Below are positions 34,660 through 43,703 of a DNA stretch of 64,000 bases, in pieces. How positions within the stretch are numbered: the stretch's first letter is position 1; each line of letters begins with the position of its first letter. The translations under genes were made by a program, and so were the position numbers. The stretch comes from CBDCHC01 sp965277055. Lineage in GTDB: Bacteria > Pseudomonadota > Gammaproteobacteria > PS1 > Pseudothioglobaceae. Under the pieces are notes generated by a model. It made no database searches and was not told the DNA's origin. It saw only the letters and a list, made by a program, of their open reading frames with translations. Location of the stretch: assembly GCA_965277055.1 (NCBI GenBank), contig OZ255703.1, forward strand, positions 372,001 to 436,000, in the 5' to 3' direction.

Positions 34660-34660
34660 A

Positions 34661-35410
34661 TCATCCTAAATATACTTCTATTACTTTGGGGTTATTTTGC
34701 ACTTGTTCCATAGTACCTTCAGTCAAAATACTTCCCTGATGTAAGACACTCACTGGTGATTCAAGTGAGCGAATAAATTCCATATCATGTTCTACTACTA
34801 CTACCGTATGGCGTTGTTTTAACTCTTGTAATAAGGTTGCAGTTTTATTAATTTCTTGGTGCGTCATACCCGCTGCTGGTTCATCAATTAACAACAACTC
34901 TGCATCTTGCATAAGGAGCATCCCAATCTCTAGCCATTGTTTTTGTCCATGAGAAAGTTTGCCCGCTTCCTCATATTTGAGTTCATAAAGCCCAATGGTC
35001 TCTAACACTTCGTCAATTTGTTCTAGCGTTTGTGCATTAGTAATTTGAAAGAGTTTAAAAAATACTTTTTTATTACCCGCAGCGGCAATATCTAAATTTT
35101 CAAATACCGTGAGGTTTTCAAATACCGTAGGTTTTTGAAATTTACGCCCAATCCCAATGCACGCTATTTCATCTTCACTTTTACCCATGAGCTCAATTTT
35201 GTCTTTAAATAACACTCTGCCTGTATCTGCCTTGGTTTTACCAGTTACAATATCCATAAATGTAGTCTTACCAGCCCCATTAGGACCAATAATACATCTC
35301 AGTTCATTTTTTTTAATCTGCAAATTGAGGTTATCAATTGCTTTAAAGCCATCAAAACTAACCGAGACTTTTTCCAAATAAAGCGTATGCCTGTACTTAT
35401 CGTTTAACAT
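34661..35410 (-). CDS. urtD: Urea ABC transporter ATP-binding subunit UrtD
   Basis: 249 residues of the LivG-type ATPase: Walker A GPNGAGKTTFMD, signature LSHGQKQWLEIGMLL, Walker B LLLIDEPAAGMT. The LSHGQKQWLEIGM form of the signature is typical of UrtD. The start overlaps the end of urtC by 14 bases, indicating coupled translation. Confidence 0.95.
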   Translation of the reverse strand: MLNDKYRHTLYLEKVSVSFDGFKAIDNLNLQIKKNELRCIIGPNGAGKTTFMDIVTGKTKADTGRVLFKDKIELMGKSEDEIACIGIGRKFQKPTVFENLTVFENLDIAAAGNKKVFFKLFQITNAQTLEQIDEVLETIGLYELKYEEAGKLSHGQKQWLEIGMLLMQDAELLLIDEPAAGMTHQEINKTATLLQELKQRHTVVVVEHDMEFIRSLESPVSVLHQGSILTEGTMEQVQNNPKVIEVYLG

Positions 35411-36479
35411 GTTTAATGAGTCCTACAATACCTTTTGGCAAATAAATAGTTACGAGTACGAATAATAATCCCAAAATGAATAGCCATATTTCTGGAAATG
35501 CACTAGTAAAGAATGTTTTAGAATAATTAACCGCAATAGCTCCAATAGCTGCTCCATATAAGGTATATCTGCCACCAATGGCTACCCAAATTAAAATCTC
35601 AATAGAATTCAGTGGGGAAAATTCACTCGGGTTAATAATTCCCACCTGTGGCACATATAAAGCTCCTGCTACACCAGCAAGTACTGCGGATACTACAAAG
35701 ACAAATAACTTATAATTTTCTACTTTGTAGCCTAAAAATCTGAGCCTGTGTTCACTATCTCTAGTAGCAACGATAATTTTTCCTAAATTTGAATGAGTAA
35801 TATAGCGTGCAACTAAATAACCCAGTGCTAAAAACACCGCTGACACGACAAATAAAGCAACTTTAGTATTATTTTCTTGTAAGGAAAATCCGAGTATATC
35901 TTTAAAATCTGTGAGCCCATTATTACCACCAAAGCCAAGCTCATTTCTAAAAAATAACAGCATTAATGCATAGACCATTGCCTGAGTCATAATTGACAAA
36001 TACACCCCAGATACCCGAGACTTAAATGCAAAGTATCCAAAGATAAAGGCGAGTAACCCTGGGATGAGTCCGACCATAATCATGGCAAACCAAAACATAT
36101 CAAACCCATGCCAAAACCACGGGAGCTCTTGCCAATCTAAAAAGACCATGAAATCAGGCAGTTCAGGGTTTCCATATACTCCTCTATCACCAATTTGGCG
36201 CATCAGATACATCCCCATAGCGTACCCACCTAAGGCAAAAAATGCACCGTGTCCGAGGCTTAAAATACCCAAATACCCCCATACTAAATCTACCGCTATT
36301 GCGAGAAGTGCATAGGTTAAATATTTACCTAAAATATTGAGTGTATAGGTGGAGATATGGAGTGGATTACCCTCAGGAACCAATAGATGAAGTAGGGTAA
36401 ACACAGTGGTTACCCCAATGAGCACACTTAAAAATATTTTACCGCCCATATCATTTTGTAAAATGCGTGAAATAATCAT
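35397..36479 (-). CDS. urtC: Urea ABC transporter permease UrtC
   Basis: 360 residues of the LivM-type permease with about ten hydrophobic helices. Typical segments are VWGYLGILSLGHGAFFALGGYAMGMYLMRQ and GGRYTLYGAAIGAIAVNY. It forms the inner-membrane channel with UrtB. Its ATG overlaps the urtB stop codon (TAATG). Confidence 0.95.
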   Translation of the reverse strand: MIISRILQNDMGGKIFLSVLIGVTTVFTLLHLLVPEGNPLHISTYTLNILGKYLTYALLAIAVDLVWGYLGILSLGHGAFFALGGYAMGMYLMRQIGDRGVYGNPELPDFMVFLDWQELPWFWHGFDMFWFAMIMVGLIPGLLAFIFGYFAFKSRVSGVYLSIMTQAMVYALMLLFFRNELGFGGNNGLTDFKDILGFSLQENNTKVALFVVSAVFLALGYLVARYITHSNLGKIIVATRDSEHRLRFLGYKVENYKLFVFVVSAVLAGVAGALYVPQVGIINPSEFSPLNSIEILIWVAIGGRYTLYGAAIGAIAVNYSKTFFTSAFPEIWLFILGLLFVLVTIYLPKGIVGLIKHVKR

Positions 36480-38038
36480 TAGTCTACCGACCTCCCACGC
36501 TGAGGAAAGAGTCCTTTAGGGCGTTTTTGAATAAAAAGAATAATGCCTATTAGAATCAGGATTTTCGCAATTACTGCTCCCACCCATGGTTCAATAAATT
36601 TACTCAAGATACCAATACTCAAACCACTTACCAACGTACCAAATAAATTACCTACTCCACCAAATACCACTACTAGAAATGAATCAACAATATAGTTTTG
36701 CCCTAAATTCGGACCTACATTCGTGAGCTGAGATAAAGCAACCCCTGCGATACCAGCGATACCAGCACCTAAACCAAAAGTAAGTAAATTCACTCGGTTA
36801 GTCTTAATACCCATTGCACTAGCCATATTTTTATCTTGTGAAACTGCTCTTGCTTCCAGCCCTAAACGAGTTTTTTTCATCACAATGAGTAACACCACAA
36901 AGACTGCTAAGCAGAAAATAGTAATATAAATACGGTTGTATGTTAAGGATAGGACGTTATTTATTTCTAAAGAACCAGACATCCAAGACGGCGTACTCAC
37001 TGGTTGATTCAACGGAGAGAATACTGTACGTACTAATTGCTGTAGGATTAAACTCACCCCAAAAGTAGCAAGCAATGTTTCTAAAATTCTGCCCTTTAAG
37101 TTACGTACAATGAACAATTCAATCAGCATCCCAAAGATACCAGCAACCACAAATGCGAGAGGAATGGCAATAAACAAAGACATATCAATATATTGAGGCA
37201 AAATACTTTGTACCATATAGGCAGTATATGCACCTATCATTACTAGCTCGCCATGTGCCATGTTAATGACTCCCATAACCCCAAAAGTAATAGTCAAGCC
37301 AATCGCTACAAGCACAAGAATTGAGCCATAACTTAAACCAAAAAATAACGTTTGCAGTGATTCATAAATTGTAATTTTCTGTTCAATAGATCGTAAAGAT
37401 TCATCAATTGACTTAGTAATTTCTCGATCATTCGTTTGAATTTTGAGTAAATTTTGTTTTACTTGAGGGTGAGTATTGCCATCTAATTGTTTAATAGCAT
37501 TAAGCTGTATAGATTTAGTCGAACTTTGCAAATTACCAATATGCACAGCCATAGTCATAGCTTCTTTTACTTTTTCATCAGTTTCTTTGGTAATTAAATC
37601 AGCCAACACATTGAGCGACTCACCATCTAATTTATCATACATATTTTCTACAGCTTTTAATCGCTGTGAGGCATCATTAGAAGTGAGTGCAAAGAGGGAT
37701 AATTTTGTTTTTATAATCCCCCGAATTTTATTGTTAATAGTAATTTTTTTGAGTTTTCGTTTAGAAAACGTTTGAATACGTTCGCCTGATATGTAATTAA
37801 ATGCATCCAACTTAGCACCATTTTTTTGAATGAGCACCACTTGTTTATTTGACTTAATATAATATAGTTTTGCATTAAGTAATGCTTGTAATACTGTAGC
37901 AGAATCCTGACTCAGCTGCTCTATAAGTTGGACTTTTTGTATCAGTTTTGCTTTGGGTAATTGATCAATAAGTGTAGTATCAGAAGCAAATACTGCTTGT
38001 GAGCAAAAAATCAATACAATAAATAAATAACGCAACAT
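36479..38038 (-). CDS. urtB: Urea ABC transporter permease UrtB
   Basis: 519 residues. A signal peptide (about 1-18) and a helical periplasmic region of about 200 residues precede the LivH-type permease domain (from about 225). The permease domain includes GLTITFGVMGVINMAHGELVMIGAYTAYM and GLGAGIAGIAGVALSQLTNVGPNLGQNYIVDSF. The long periplasmic extension is characteristic of proteobacterial UrtB and separates it from LivH. Confidence 0.95.
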   Translation of the reverse strand: MLRYLFIVLIFCSQAVFASDTTLIDQLPKAKLIQKVQLIEQLSQDSATVLQALLNAKLYYIKSNKQVVLIQKNGAKLDAFNYISGERIQTFSKRKLKKITINNKIRGIIKTKLSLFALTSNDASQRLKAVENMYDKLDGESLNVLADLITKETDEKVKEAMTMAVHIGNLQSSTKSIQLNAIKQLDGNTHPQVKQNLLKIQTNDREITKSIDESLRSIEQKITIYESLQTLFFGLSYGSILVLVAIGLTITFGVMGVINMAHGELVMIGAYTAYMVQSILPQYIDMSLFIAIPLAFVVAGIFGMLIELFIVRNLKGRILETLLATFGVSLILQQLVRTVFSPLNQPVSTPSWMSGSLEINNVLSLTYNRIYITIFCLAVFVVLLIVMKKTRLGLEARAVSQDKNMASAMGIKTNRVNLLTFGLGAGIAGIAGVALSQLTNVGPNLGQNYIVDSFLVVVFGGVGNLFGTLVSGLSIGILSKFIEPWVGAVIAKILILIGIILFIQKRPKGLFPQRGRSVD

Positions 38039-38091
38039 AATGTAAGAGGTGATTCCCCGTGACTACACACGGGGAATAGAGTTATTAAAGA

Positions 38092-39378
38092 TTAGTAATT
38101 TTGACCAGAGCACTTGGCAGTAGTAACATTATAATTACCACAACTGAGTGGCTTTCTCCAATCAGAAATAAGATTTTTAGAGCCAGGAAGGAAGTCTGAC
38201 CAAGCATCACCTGCTACTAAACCATTGGTTTCCCAAACAATGTCAAACTGACCATCTTCTTGAATTTCACCAATAAGCACCGGCTTGGTTATATGATGAT
38301 TAGGCATCATTGCAGATACTCCGCCAGTAAGATTTGGTACTGTTACACCAATGATTGCATCTTGTACAGCTTCTGAGTCAGTAGTACCTGCTTTTTCAAC
38401 TGCTTTTACCCACATATTAAAGCCAATATAGTGAGCTTCCATTGGGTCGTTGGTAACACGCTCTTCACTTTTAATAAAGTCATGCCACTTGGTAATAAAC
38501 TCTTCATTTTCCGCAGAATCAACACTCATAAAGTAGTTCCAAGCAGCAAGGTGACCAACGAGTGGTTTTGTGTCTAGTCCAGAAAGCTCCTCTTCACCTA
38601 CAGAGAATGCAACTACTGGAATATCTTCACTAGAAATCCCTTGGTTACCTAACTCCTTGTAGAATGGTACATTAGCATCACCATTAATAGTAGAAACTAC
38701 TGCTGTTTTCTTACCTGCTGAACCAAATGATTTGATTTCAGATACAATAGTTTGCCAGTCAGAATGACCAAATGGAGTGTAGTTAATCATAATATCACGT
38801 TCAGCTACGCCTTTCGCCATGAGATATGCTTTTAAGATTTTGTTAGTGGTACGAGGATACACATAGTCTGTCCCTGCAAGCACCCAACGTTTCACACCTA
38901 CGTCGTTCATGAGGTAATCTACCGCAGGAATGGCTTGTTGGTTAGGAGCAGCACCAGTGTAGAAGACATTTTTAGATGACTCTTCACCTTCATATTGCAC
39001 GGGGTAGAAGAACAAGCTATTAAGCTCTTCAATCACTGGTAATACAGACTTACGAGATACTGAAGTCCATGAACCAAAAATCACATCTACCTTATCTTTT
39101 TCAATGAGTTCTTTGGCTTTTTCCGCAAATAACGGCCAGTTAGAAGCAGGGTCAACTACTACAGGCTCAAGTGTTTTACCAAGTACGCCACCTTTTTTAT
39201 TTTGCTCTTCAATAAGCATGAGCATAGTATCTTTTAGTGTAGTTTCACTAATTGCCATGGTTCCTGAAAGAGAGTGAAGTACACCAACTTTGATAGTATC
39301 ACTAGCATATGCGGTTTGGGTAAATGCTACCACAGAAGAAACAAGCACTACTTGTTTTATTTTTGAAATGATGTTCAT
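38092..39378 (-). CDS. urtA: Urea ABC transporter substrate-binding protein UrtA
   Basis: 428 residues: a signal peptide ending QTAYA, then the mature type I periplasmic binding protein SDTIKVGVLHSLSGTMAISETTLKDT. UrtA landmarks include DPASNWPLFAEKAKELI, FGSWTSVSRKSVLPVIEELNSLFFYPVQYEGEE and the C-terminal ISDWRKPLSCGNYN. It captures urea in the periplasm. An AAGGAA site precedes the ATG. The gene sits behind the structured leader at 39379-39541, which resembles that of glnK. Confidence 0.97.
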   Translation of the reverse strand: MNIISKIKQVVLVSSVVAFTQTAYASDTIKVGVLHSLSGTMAISETTLKDTMLMLIEEQNKKGGVLGKTLEPVVVDPASNWPLFAEKAKELIEKDKVDVIFGSWTSVSRKSVLPVIEELNSLFFYPVQYEGEESSKNVFYTGAAPNQQAIPAVDYLMNDVGVKRWVLAGTDYVYPRTTNKILKAYLMAKGVAERDIMINYTPFGHSDWQTIVSEIKSFGSAGKKTAVVSTINGDANVPFYKELGNQGISSEDIPVVAFSVGEEELSGLDTKPLVGHLAAWNYFMSVDSAENEEFITKWHDFIKSEERVTNDPMEAHYIGFNMWVKAVEKAGTTDSEAVQDAIIGVTVPNLTGGVSAMMPNHHITKPVLIGEIQEDGQFDIVWETNGLVAGDAWSDFLPGSKNLISDWRKPLSCGNYNVTTAKCSGQNY

Positions 39379-39397
39379 AATATTTCCTTATAGAGAT

Positions 39398-39420
39398 AAA
39401 AAAATATTCGTCGTTGAATA
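39398..39420 (-). terminator. Short hexaloop hairpin with U7 before the urtA ribosome site
   Basis: Stem TATTC/GAATA (39405-39409 with 39416-39420) and loop AACGAC are followed on the minus strand by seven T (39398-39404), 19 bases before the urtA start. The short AU-rich stem is weak for a terminator. The combination of an A1/G4 hexaloop with a U-run suggests a site where regulator binding and termination could meet. Confidence 0.5.
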
Positions 39421-39464
39421 GGTATCATAGCACTCACTATGATGTTTTGCGTCAATGCAAAATG

Positions 39465-39513
39465 AAAAAGGCGTTAAACAATAAAGTAATATACTTTGTT
39501 ATTTAACGCCTTT
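39465..39513 (-). terminator. Leader terminator (or linker helix) upstream of urtA
   Basis: Arms 39467-39478 and 39502-39513 (AAAGGCGTTAAA and complement) form 12 bp, with an inner AAAGTA/TACTTT stem at 39483-39497. On the minus strand the stem runs into TTTTTC. It is the counterpart of 5977-6032 in the glnK leader, sharing AAAGGCGTT. As no terminator was seen at the end of sulP, it may also stop read-through from that gene. Confidence 0.7.
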
Positions 39514-39547
39514 GTTAAGTGTGGTACTCTTCGTTGAGTATGTCTAC

Positions 39548-39576
39548 ATTATACTATCATTTTATATAGAAGGCAA
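39548..39576 (-). promoter_or_regulatory. Sigma-70-type promoter of the urt-ure operon
   Basis: On the minus strand TTGCCT (39571-39576) and TATAAT (39548-39553) are exactly 17 bases apart, placing the start near 39541, directly before hairpin A'. The -35 box lies just past the sulP stop codon. The layout is the same as for glnK. Confidence 0.78.
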
Positions 39577-39577
39577 G

Positions 39578-41221
39578 TTATGTGTTAATTTGCATGTTAA
39601 TGTCTTTCAGTGCTGCTTCTCTAGAGTCATAAATATGATTATGATCAATCTTACTCATCACTCCAAGGTTGGTTAAACGCTGTACCACTTGTGGACTTGC
39701 TCCAGAAATATACACAGGCTTACCAGCATCAATATCTTCTAAGATCATAGTTTCTAATGCCAGTGAAGAAGATACTCCAAGTACCGGCACTTCCGCAAAG
39801 TCAATCAGTAGTACTTCATGCTCATCAAGTACGGCAAATTTACGTGAGATTACCTTAGACATACCAAATACTAATGCACCATGAAGCGTAAAAATCAAAA
39901 TTTTGCCATCTGCTTGTTGGAGAATTTCAGTTTCATCGTTGTTTAGCCCTTCGCCCTCAGAGGTATCAATTGTTTTAAGAGAATCTTCTTGAATTTTGGT
40001 AATGCGTTGAATAGTAAGGAAATTTGCAATAAATATGCCAATCGCAACCGCAGTAATAAGGTCAACAAACACCGTAAGAATAATTACCACATACATAATG
40101 AGTGCTGCCTTTTTGGAAACACTATGTGCGCGCTTTAAAAACGCCCAATCAATAATATCGTACCCTACTTTCATAGCAATGCCTGCTAGTACCGCAAGTG
40201 GAATTTGCTCAGTAAGTTCTGATGCTCCTAAAATGACTACAATCAATATCACCGCTCTTATCACGCCTGAAAGTGCTGTTTTGGCACCTGTTTTGATATT
40301 AAGCACAGTGCCCATAGTAGCCCCTGCTCCAGGAAGGCCGCCAAACATACCAGAAACTAAGTTACCTAAGCCTTGACCAAAGAGTTCTTTATTTGAGTCG
40401 GACTCTTTTTTAGTCATATTTTCCGCAATAACTGAGGTTAAAAGTGCATCAATACTCCCGAGTAAGGCAAGCACGAGTGCATTTATCAGCATGATAGACC
40501 ACTGTTCTAAACTAAATACTGGCATCTGAATATCAGGGAGTCCAGTAGGAATTTCACCAATACTGCGGATATTGTCATCAGCAAAAAAGACAATAGACAA
40601 AATAGTACCAAGTACTAATGCTAACAGTTGTGGCGGAATATAGCGAGCAAACTTTTTCGGGAAAAAAACAATCAGAGCAATGGTAAATAATGCCAATATA
40701 GTTTCAGAAATAACAATATCACCAATCAGGGTATCAAGGTTTTCAAGCGTGCCAAGTACTCCACCCCCTGGGGTCGCATGCCCTAAAAATGGTGCAATTT
40801 GTAAGATAATCAGGATAATCCCAATTCCACTCATAAAGCCAGAAATCACGGTATAGGGCATCATCGTGACATAGTCACCGAGCTTTAAAAAACCAAAGAG
40901 CATCTGGAGTATGCCTGCCATCATCACCACGGTAAAGACCATAGCGAGACCGTCTTCGGGGTTGGTAGCAATAAAGCCTGCAATCACTGCAGTAATGACT
41001 ACAGTCATTGGTCCAGTTGGCTCTGAGATGAGTGTTGGTGTAGCACCAAAGAGTGCTGCAAAGAGCCCAACCAATACTGCTCCGTATAATCCTGCCTCAG
41101 GGCCTGCACCAGAAGCCACACCAAATGCTAGTGCCATTGGTAGGGCAATAACAGCAGCAGTCACACCACCAAATACATCGCCTTTAATGTTGTAAACCCC
41201 TATCTCATTAAATATACGCAT
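39578..41221 (-). CDS. SulP-family anion transporter with STAS domain
   Basis: 547 residues. The membrane domain (about 1-415) has the SulP start GDVFGGVTAAVIALPMALAFGVASGAGPEAGLYGAV and the motif LISEPTGPMTVVITAVIAG. A C-terminal STAS domain spans about 430-540 (ILIFTLHGALVFGMSKVI, EVLLIDFAEVPVLGVSSSLAL). SulP proteins carry sulfate, bicarbonate or dicarboxylates. The substrate here is unproven; bicarbonate would make sense beside urease, but that is only context. Confidence 0.9.
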   Translation of the reverse strand: MRIFNEIGVYNIKGDVFGGVTAAVIALPMALAFGVASGAGPEAGLYGAVLVGLFAALFGATPTLISEPTGPMTVVITAVIAGFIATNPEDGLAMVFTVVMMAGILQMLFGFLKLGDYVTMMPYTVISGFMSGIGIILIILQIAPFLGHATPGGGVLGTLENLDTLIGDIVISETILALFTIALIVFFPKKFARYIPPQLLALVLGTILSIVFFADDNIRSIGEIPTGLPDIQMPVFSLEQWSIMLINALVLALLGSIDALLTSVIAENMTKKESDSNKELFGQGLGNLVSGMFGGLPGAGATMGTVLNIKTGAKTALSGVIRAVILIVVILGASELTEQIPLAVLAGIAMKVGYDIIDWAFLKRAHSVSKKAALIMYVVIILTVFVDLITAVAIGIFIANFLTIQRITKIQEDSLKTIDTSEGEGLNNDETEILQQADGKILIFTLHGALVFGMSKVISRKFAVLDEHEVLLIDFAEVPVLGVSSSLALETMILEDIDAGKPVYISGASPQVVQRLTNLGVMSKIDHNHIYDSREAALKDINMQINT

Positions 41222-41329
41222 ACCAACCTTTTAAAACTCTAAATGTAGAATATTTTTAACAGAAAAAATTGCAAATAAATTTTCAAAAATTTTAACCATT
41301 AATAATAAATTAATTATTATATTTAGATA

Positions 41330-41358
41330 ATAAATAATAATAATATATTATTATTTAT
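41330..41358. repeat. AT-only inverted repeat at the end of the penicillin-acylase-like gene
   Basis: Twelve-base arms (41330-41341 and 41347-41358, ATAAATAATAAT and complement) with a five-base centre span the stop codon at 41351. It lies in a 129-base AT-rich gap before sulP. It may slow or end transcription but lacks G-C pairs, so a terminator role is doubtful. No promoter for sulP could be picked out with confidence in this gap. Confidence 0.4.
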
Positions 41359-43702
41359 AGGTGCTGATAAACTGAGCACCTTGTCGTACTTTGTGCAAAT
41401 CAAGAGGGAGTTGGATATATTTTCCTGTTTGCCATAATGGCACTTGATCATAGGCATTATCACTGCTGATATACCCATCTTGTCCACCATAAAGCACAAA
41501 ATAATTTGCATCTATATCTGCCATATCTGATACATGACGCGACTGCGAACCATAATCAGTAGTATGCTCATCTAACTCTAAGTCTCCTGCAGTTTTGAAA
41601 ATAGTAGTATCGTAGCCACCAATAGGGTAATTTCCCCAGCGATACTTACTACCCAGTATTGGCACATTGCCTAATAAGTGCTGTACTTCTAAACGGTGAA
41701 TATCTCCCCATACTTGAGCATCGGTATTATCTAAATACTCCAAAGTTTTTGATACCGCACTAGACAACACTATCTGCTGATCTTTTTGTGCTAAATTCTC
41801 TAAATGTGTGCCAAGTACTTTAGCCAAAATCCCATTTGAGCGATAAACATCTAAACTACCCAACTCAGGATGAGTTGTATACAGCGTTTCGCTCAAATGA
41901 GTAATAAATGCATGATATATCAATGCTTCTTTGGAATGAGCAGCAAATACCCCATCCCAGTTTGTCAGAACTTGAACAATTTCTCCAGAGTGTTCAATCA
42001 GTGGCGTACGTAATAATATTTCAACCAGCACTTTGGAAAGCTGAGCATGTTGCGGGCTAGTAATATCACGTTGAAGATTCATCATATCTGCCATGGTTAC
42101 TTTGTCATTTACAGTAAGTACTTCATATATGCGTTCAATTCTATCATCTGCAGGAAATAGCCAGTGGATTCGTGCTTTACTATCTGAGGTAATAGCATAC
42201 GGCTTATTATTAGCTGAAGCAATTACTCCAGAACTAGGATTAATGCTATATGGTAAAGAAGTAGCGCTGAGTATTTCTTGCCAATACGCATCACTTTGCT
42301 GAGGCTGAACAAACAGGTCATTTGGTTGGGTAATAGGGCGTTTGGGAATGTGTGTGGCTAATATATGCCCAATATCACCACCAGATTGGTTAAGTCCAGT
42401 CTTAGTTGCAAAAATAAAGTTCTGCCCGGGAACCGAAAAGCTATCTACGCTTTCTAGCATTTCTTGCCAGTGCGTTGCTTTACTTAAATGAAGCATTGCA
42501 GTAAGTTCATCGCTCACTTGGTGCCCTGTCCAGCGAAGTGCGATATGCTTACCTTCTGGAAAATTAATAATATCAATATCAGAAAGAATGGGGCCATACA
42601 TTGGGTGCTCTCTACTGATGCGCTTACTAGAAAACCAAAACCGATTATCAATAGTGTGTGTCCGAGTGACAAATTCATGCTCTAATGCTGTGACATCGAC
42701 AAAATCAGTAGCTTCTTGGCGCATATTAGTTCCACCCCAAGCAATATGAGGTGTTCGCCCAAAAGCAAAAGTAGGCACACCGATTGGTAACATTCCCACA
42801 ATATGATAACTCGGTGATTTAAGACCTGCAATCATCCATACATTTGGCAATAAAAACCCAAGGTGTGGATCATTTGCAATAATAGGAGCTTTGCCTGTTT
42901 TGCTGGTATCTACCGCTATAGAATTACTGCCACTTCTCGCAAAGGCATTGAGCATATTTATTAAAATATCAAGTTGTTCAGAATGAGCTTGCCTTTTAAC
43001 CTGAGTAGGTTGTAACTGCTTAAATAATTTCTGTTCACCAAAACTGCTTTGATGGGAGCTACTTTCTACCTTGAGTGTGTCAAATGTTGCTAACCAATGC
43101 TCTGATTGATAGTGCTCGAGTAATTTAATCATACCAATCCAGTTTACATCTACCCCACCAAGCCTACCTAAAGCCAAACTATCTTGCATAGTCCATGGAG
43201 TATTTTCTAAAGCAAGTACACGCATTTCATGAGGGAGTTCTATCTTGCCTGCATTAATTTCTGCTTTGTAGTGATTAACTCCTGCTACAAATGCCGAAAG
43301 CCACGCTTTAGAATCTTTTGGTAATAATTGCACCATTTCATTGGTGGCTTTGGGAATATTCATCGTTCTCAGTGCCCAATCAATATCAGTAGTAAATGGC
43401 CCAATCATTTCAGAAATTCTGCCGTTTACAATACGTTTGGCAACTTCCATTTGTCCGAGGCGCAAATGTGCTTGAACTAAGCCTAATGCAAATGCAGCGT
43501 CGTTATCATCAAGTGCGGTGATGTATGGAATTTGATACGTATCCCAATAAATAGTAACTTCATCCTTAAATGTTGGTGGTGAGATGCTGTTAAATACCTC
43601 TATTCTTTGTTCGGTAGTTACGTTTTCTGGTAATGGAGTTAATAGCGCACAACCATTTAAAAACACCAGAATACTTAAGAGCCAAACAACGGGCAAGTAC
43701 AT
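41351..43702 (-). CDS. Penicillin-acylase-family (Ntn-hydrolase) lipoprotein
   Basis: 783 residues from the ATG at 43702, one base after the upstream stop and behind AGGAT. This start gives a lipoprotein signal MYLPVVWLLSILVFLNGC with Cys18. It has the two-chain penicillin amidase layout: an alpha part with IYWDTYQIPYITALDDNDAAFALGLVQAHLRLGQME, a spacer, then the autocatalytic Ser259 in ARSGSNSIAVD that becomes the beta-chain N-terminus. IANDPHLGFLLPNVW and the AWGGTN motif follow. Relatives hydrolyse acyl-homoserine lactones, beta-lactam side chains or other amides; the natural substrate here is unknown. Confidence 0.9.
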   Translation of the reverse strand: MYLPVVWLLSILVFLNGCALLTPLPENVTTEQRIEVFNSISPPTFKDEVTIYWDTYQIPYITALDDNDAAFALGLVQAHLRLGQMEVAKRIVNGRISEMIGPFTTDIDWALRTMNIPKATNEMVQLLPKDSKAWLSAFVAGVNHYKAEINAGKIELPHEMRVLALENTPWTMQDSLALGRLGGVDVNWIGMIKLLEHYQSEHWLATFDTLKVESSSHQSSFGEQKLFKQLQPTQVKRQAHSEQLDILINMLNAFARSGSNSIAVDTSKTGKAPIIANDPHLGFLLPNVWMIAGLKSPSYHIVGMLPIGVPTFAFGRTPHIAWGGTNMRQEATDFVDVTALEHEFVTRTHTIDNRFWFSSKRISREHPMYGPILSDIDIINFPEGKHIALRWTGHQVSDELTAMLHLSKATHWQEMLESVDSFSVPGQNFIFATKTGLNQSGGDIGHILATHIPKRPITQPNDLFVQPQQSDAYWQEILSATSLPYSINPSSGVIASANNKPYAITSDSKARIHWLFPADDRIERIYEVLTVNDKVTMADMMNLQRDITSPQHAQLSKVLVEILLRTPLIEHSGEIVQVLTNWDGVFAAHSKEALIYHAFITHLSETLYTTHPELGSLDVYRSNGILAKVLGTHLENLAQKDQQIVLSSAVSKTLEYLDNTDAQVWGDIHRLEVQHLLGNVPILGSKYRWGNYPIGGYDTTIFKTAGDLELDEHTTDYGSQSRHVSDMADIDANYFVLYGGQDGYISSDNAYDQVPLWQTGKYIQLPLDLHKVRQGAQFISTYK

Positions 43703-43703
43703 C

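Larger units (their letters stand above)
39379..39541 (-). promoter_or_regulatory. Structured 5' leader of the urt-ure operon with ANTAR-type hexaloop hairpins
   Basis: In transcript order: hairpin A' (39525-39540) has a 5-bp stem and loop AACGAA. A GGCGTT-core 12-bp hairpin (39467-39513) with a U-run follows. Hairpin B' (39445-39462) has a 6-bp stem and loop ATTGAC. A 7-bp hairpin (39424-39443) has loop TGAGTG. The last is a 5-bp hairpin (39405-39420) with loop AACGAC running straight into seven U. Loops A', B' and the last one have A at position 1 and G at position 4. Order and spacing parallel the glnK leader. I infer ANTAR-dependent antitermination of urea uptake and urease. Confidence 0.72.

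Noticed and set aside
41330..41358. AT-only palindrome as a strong terminator of the acylase gene
   Set aside because: The stem has no G-C pair, so it is kept only as a low-confidence repeat.
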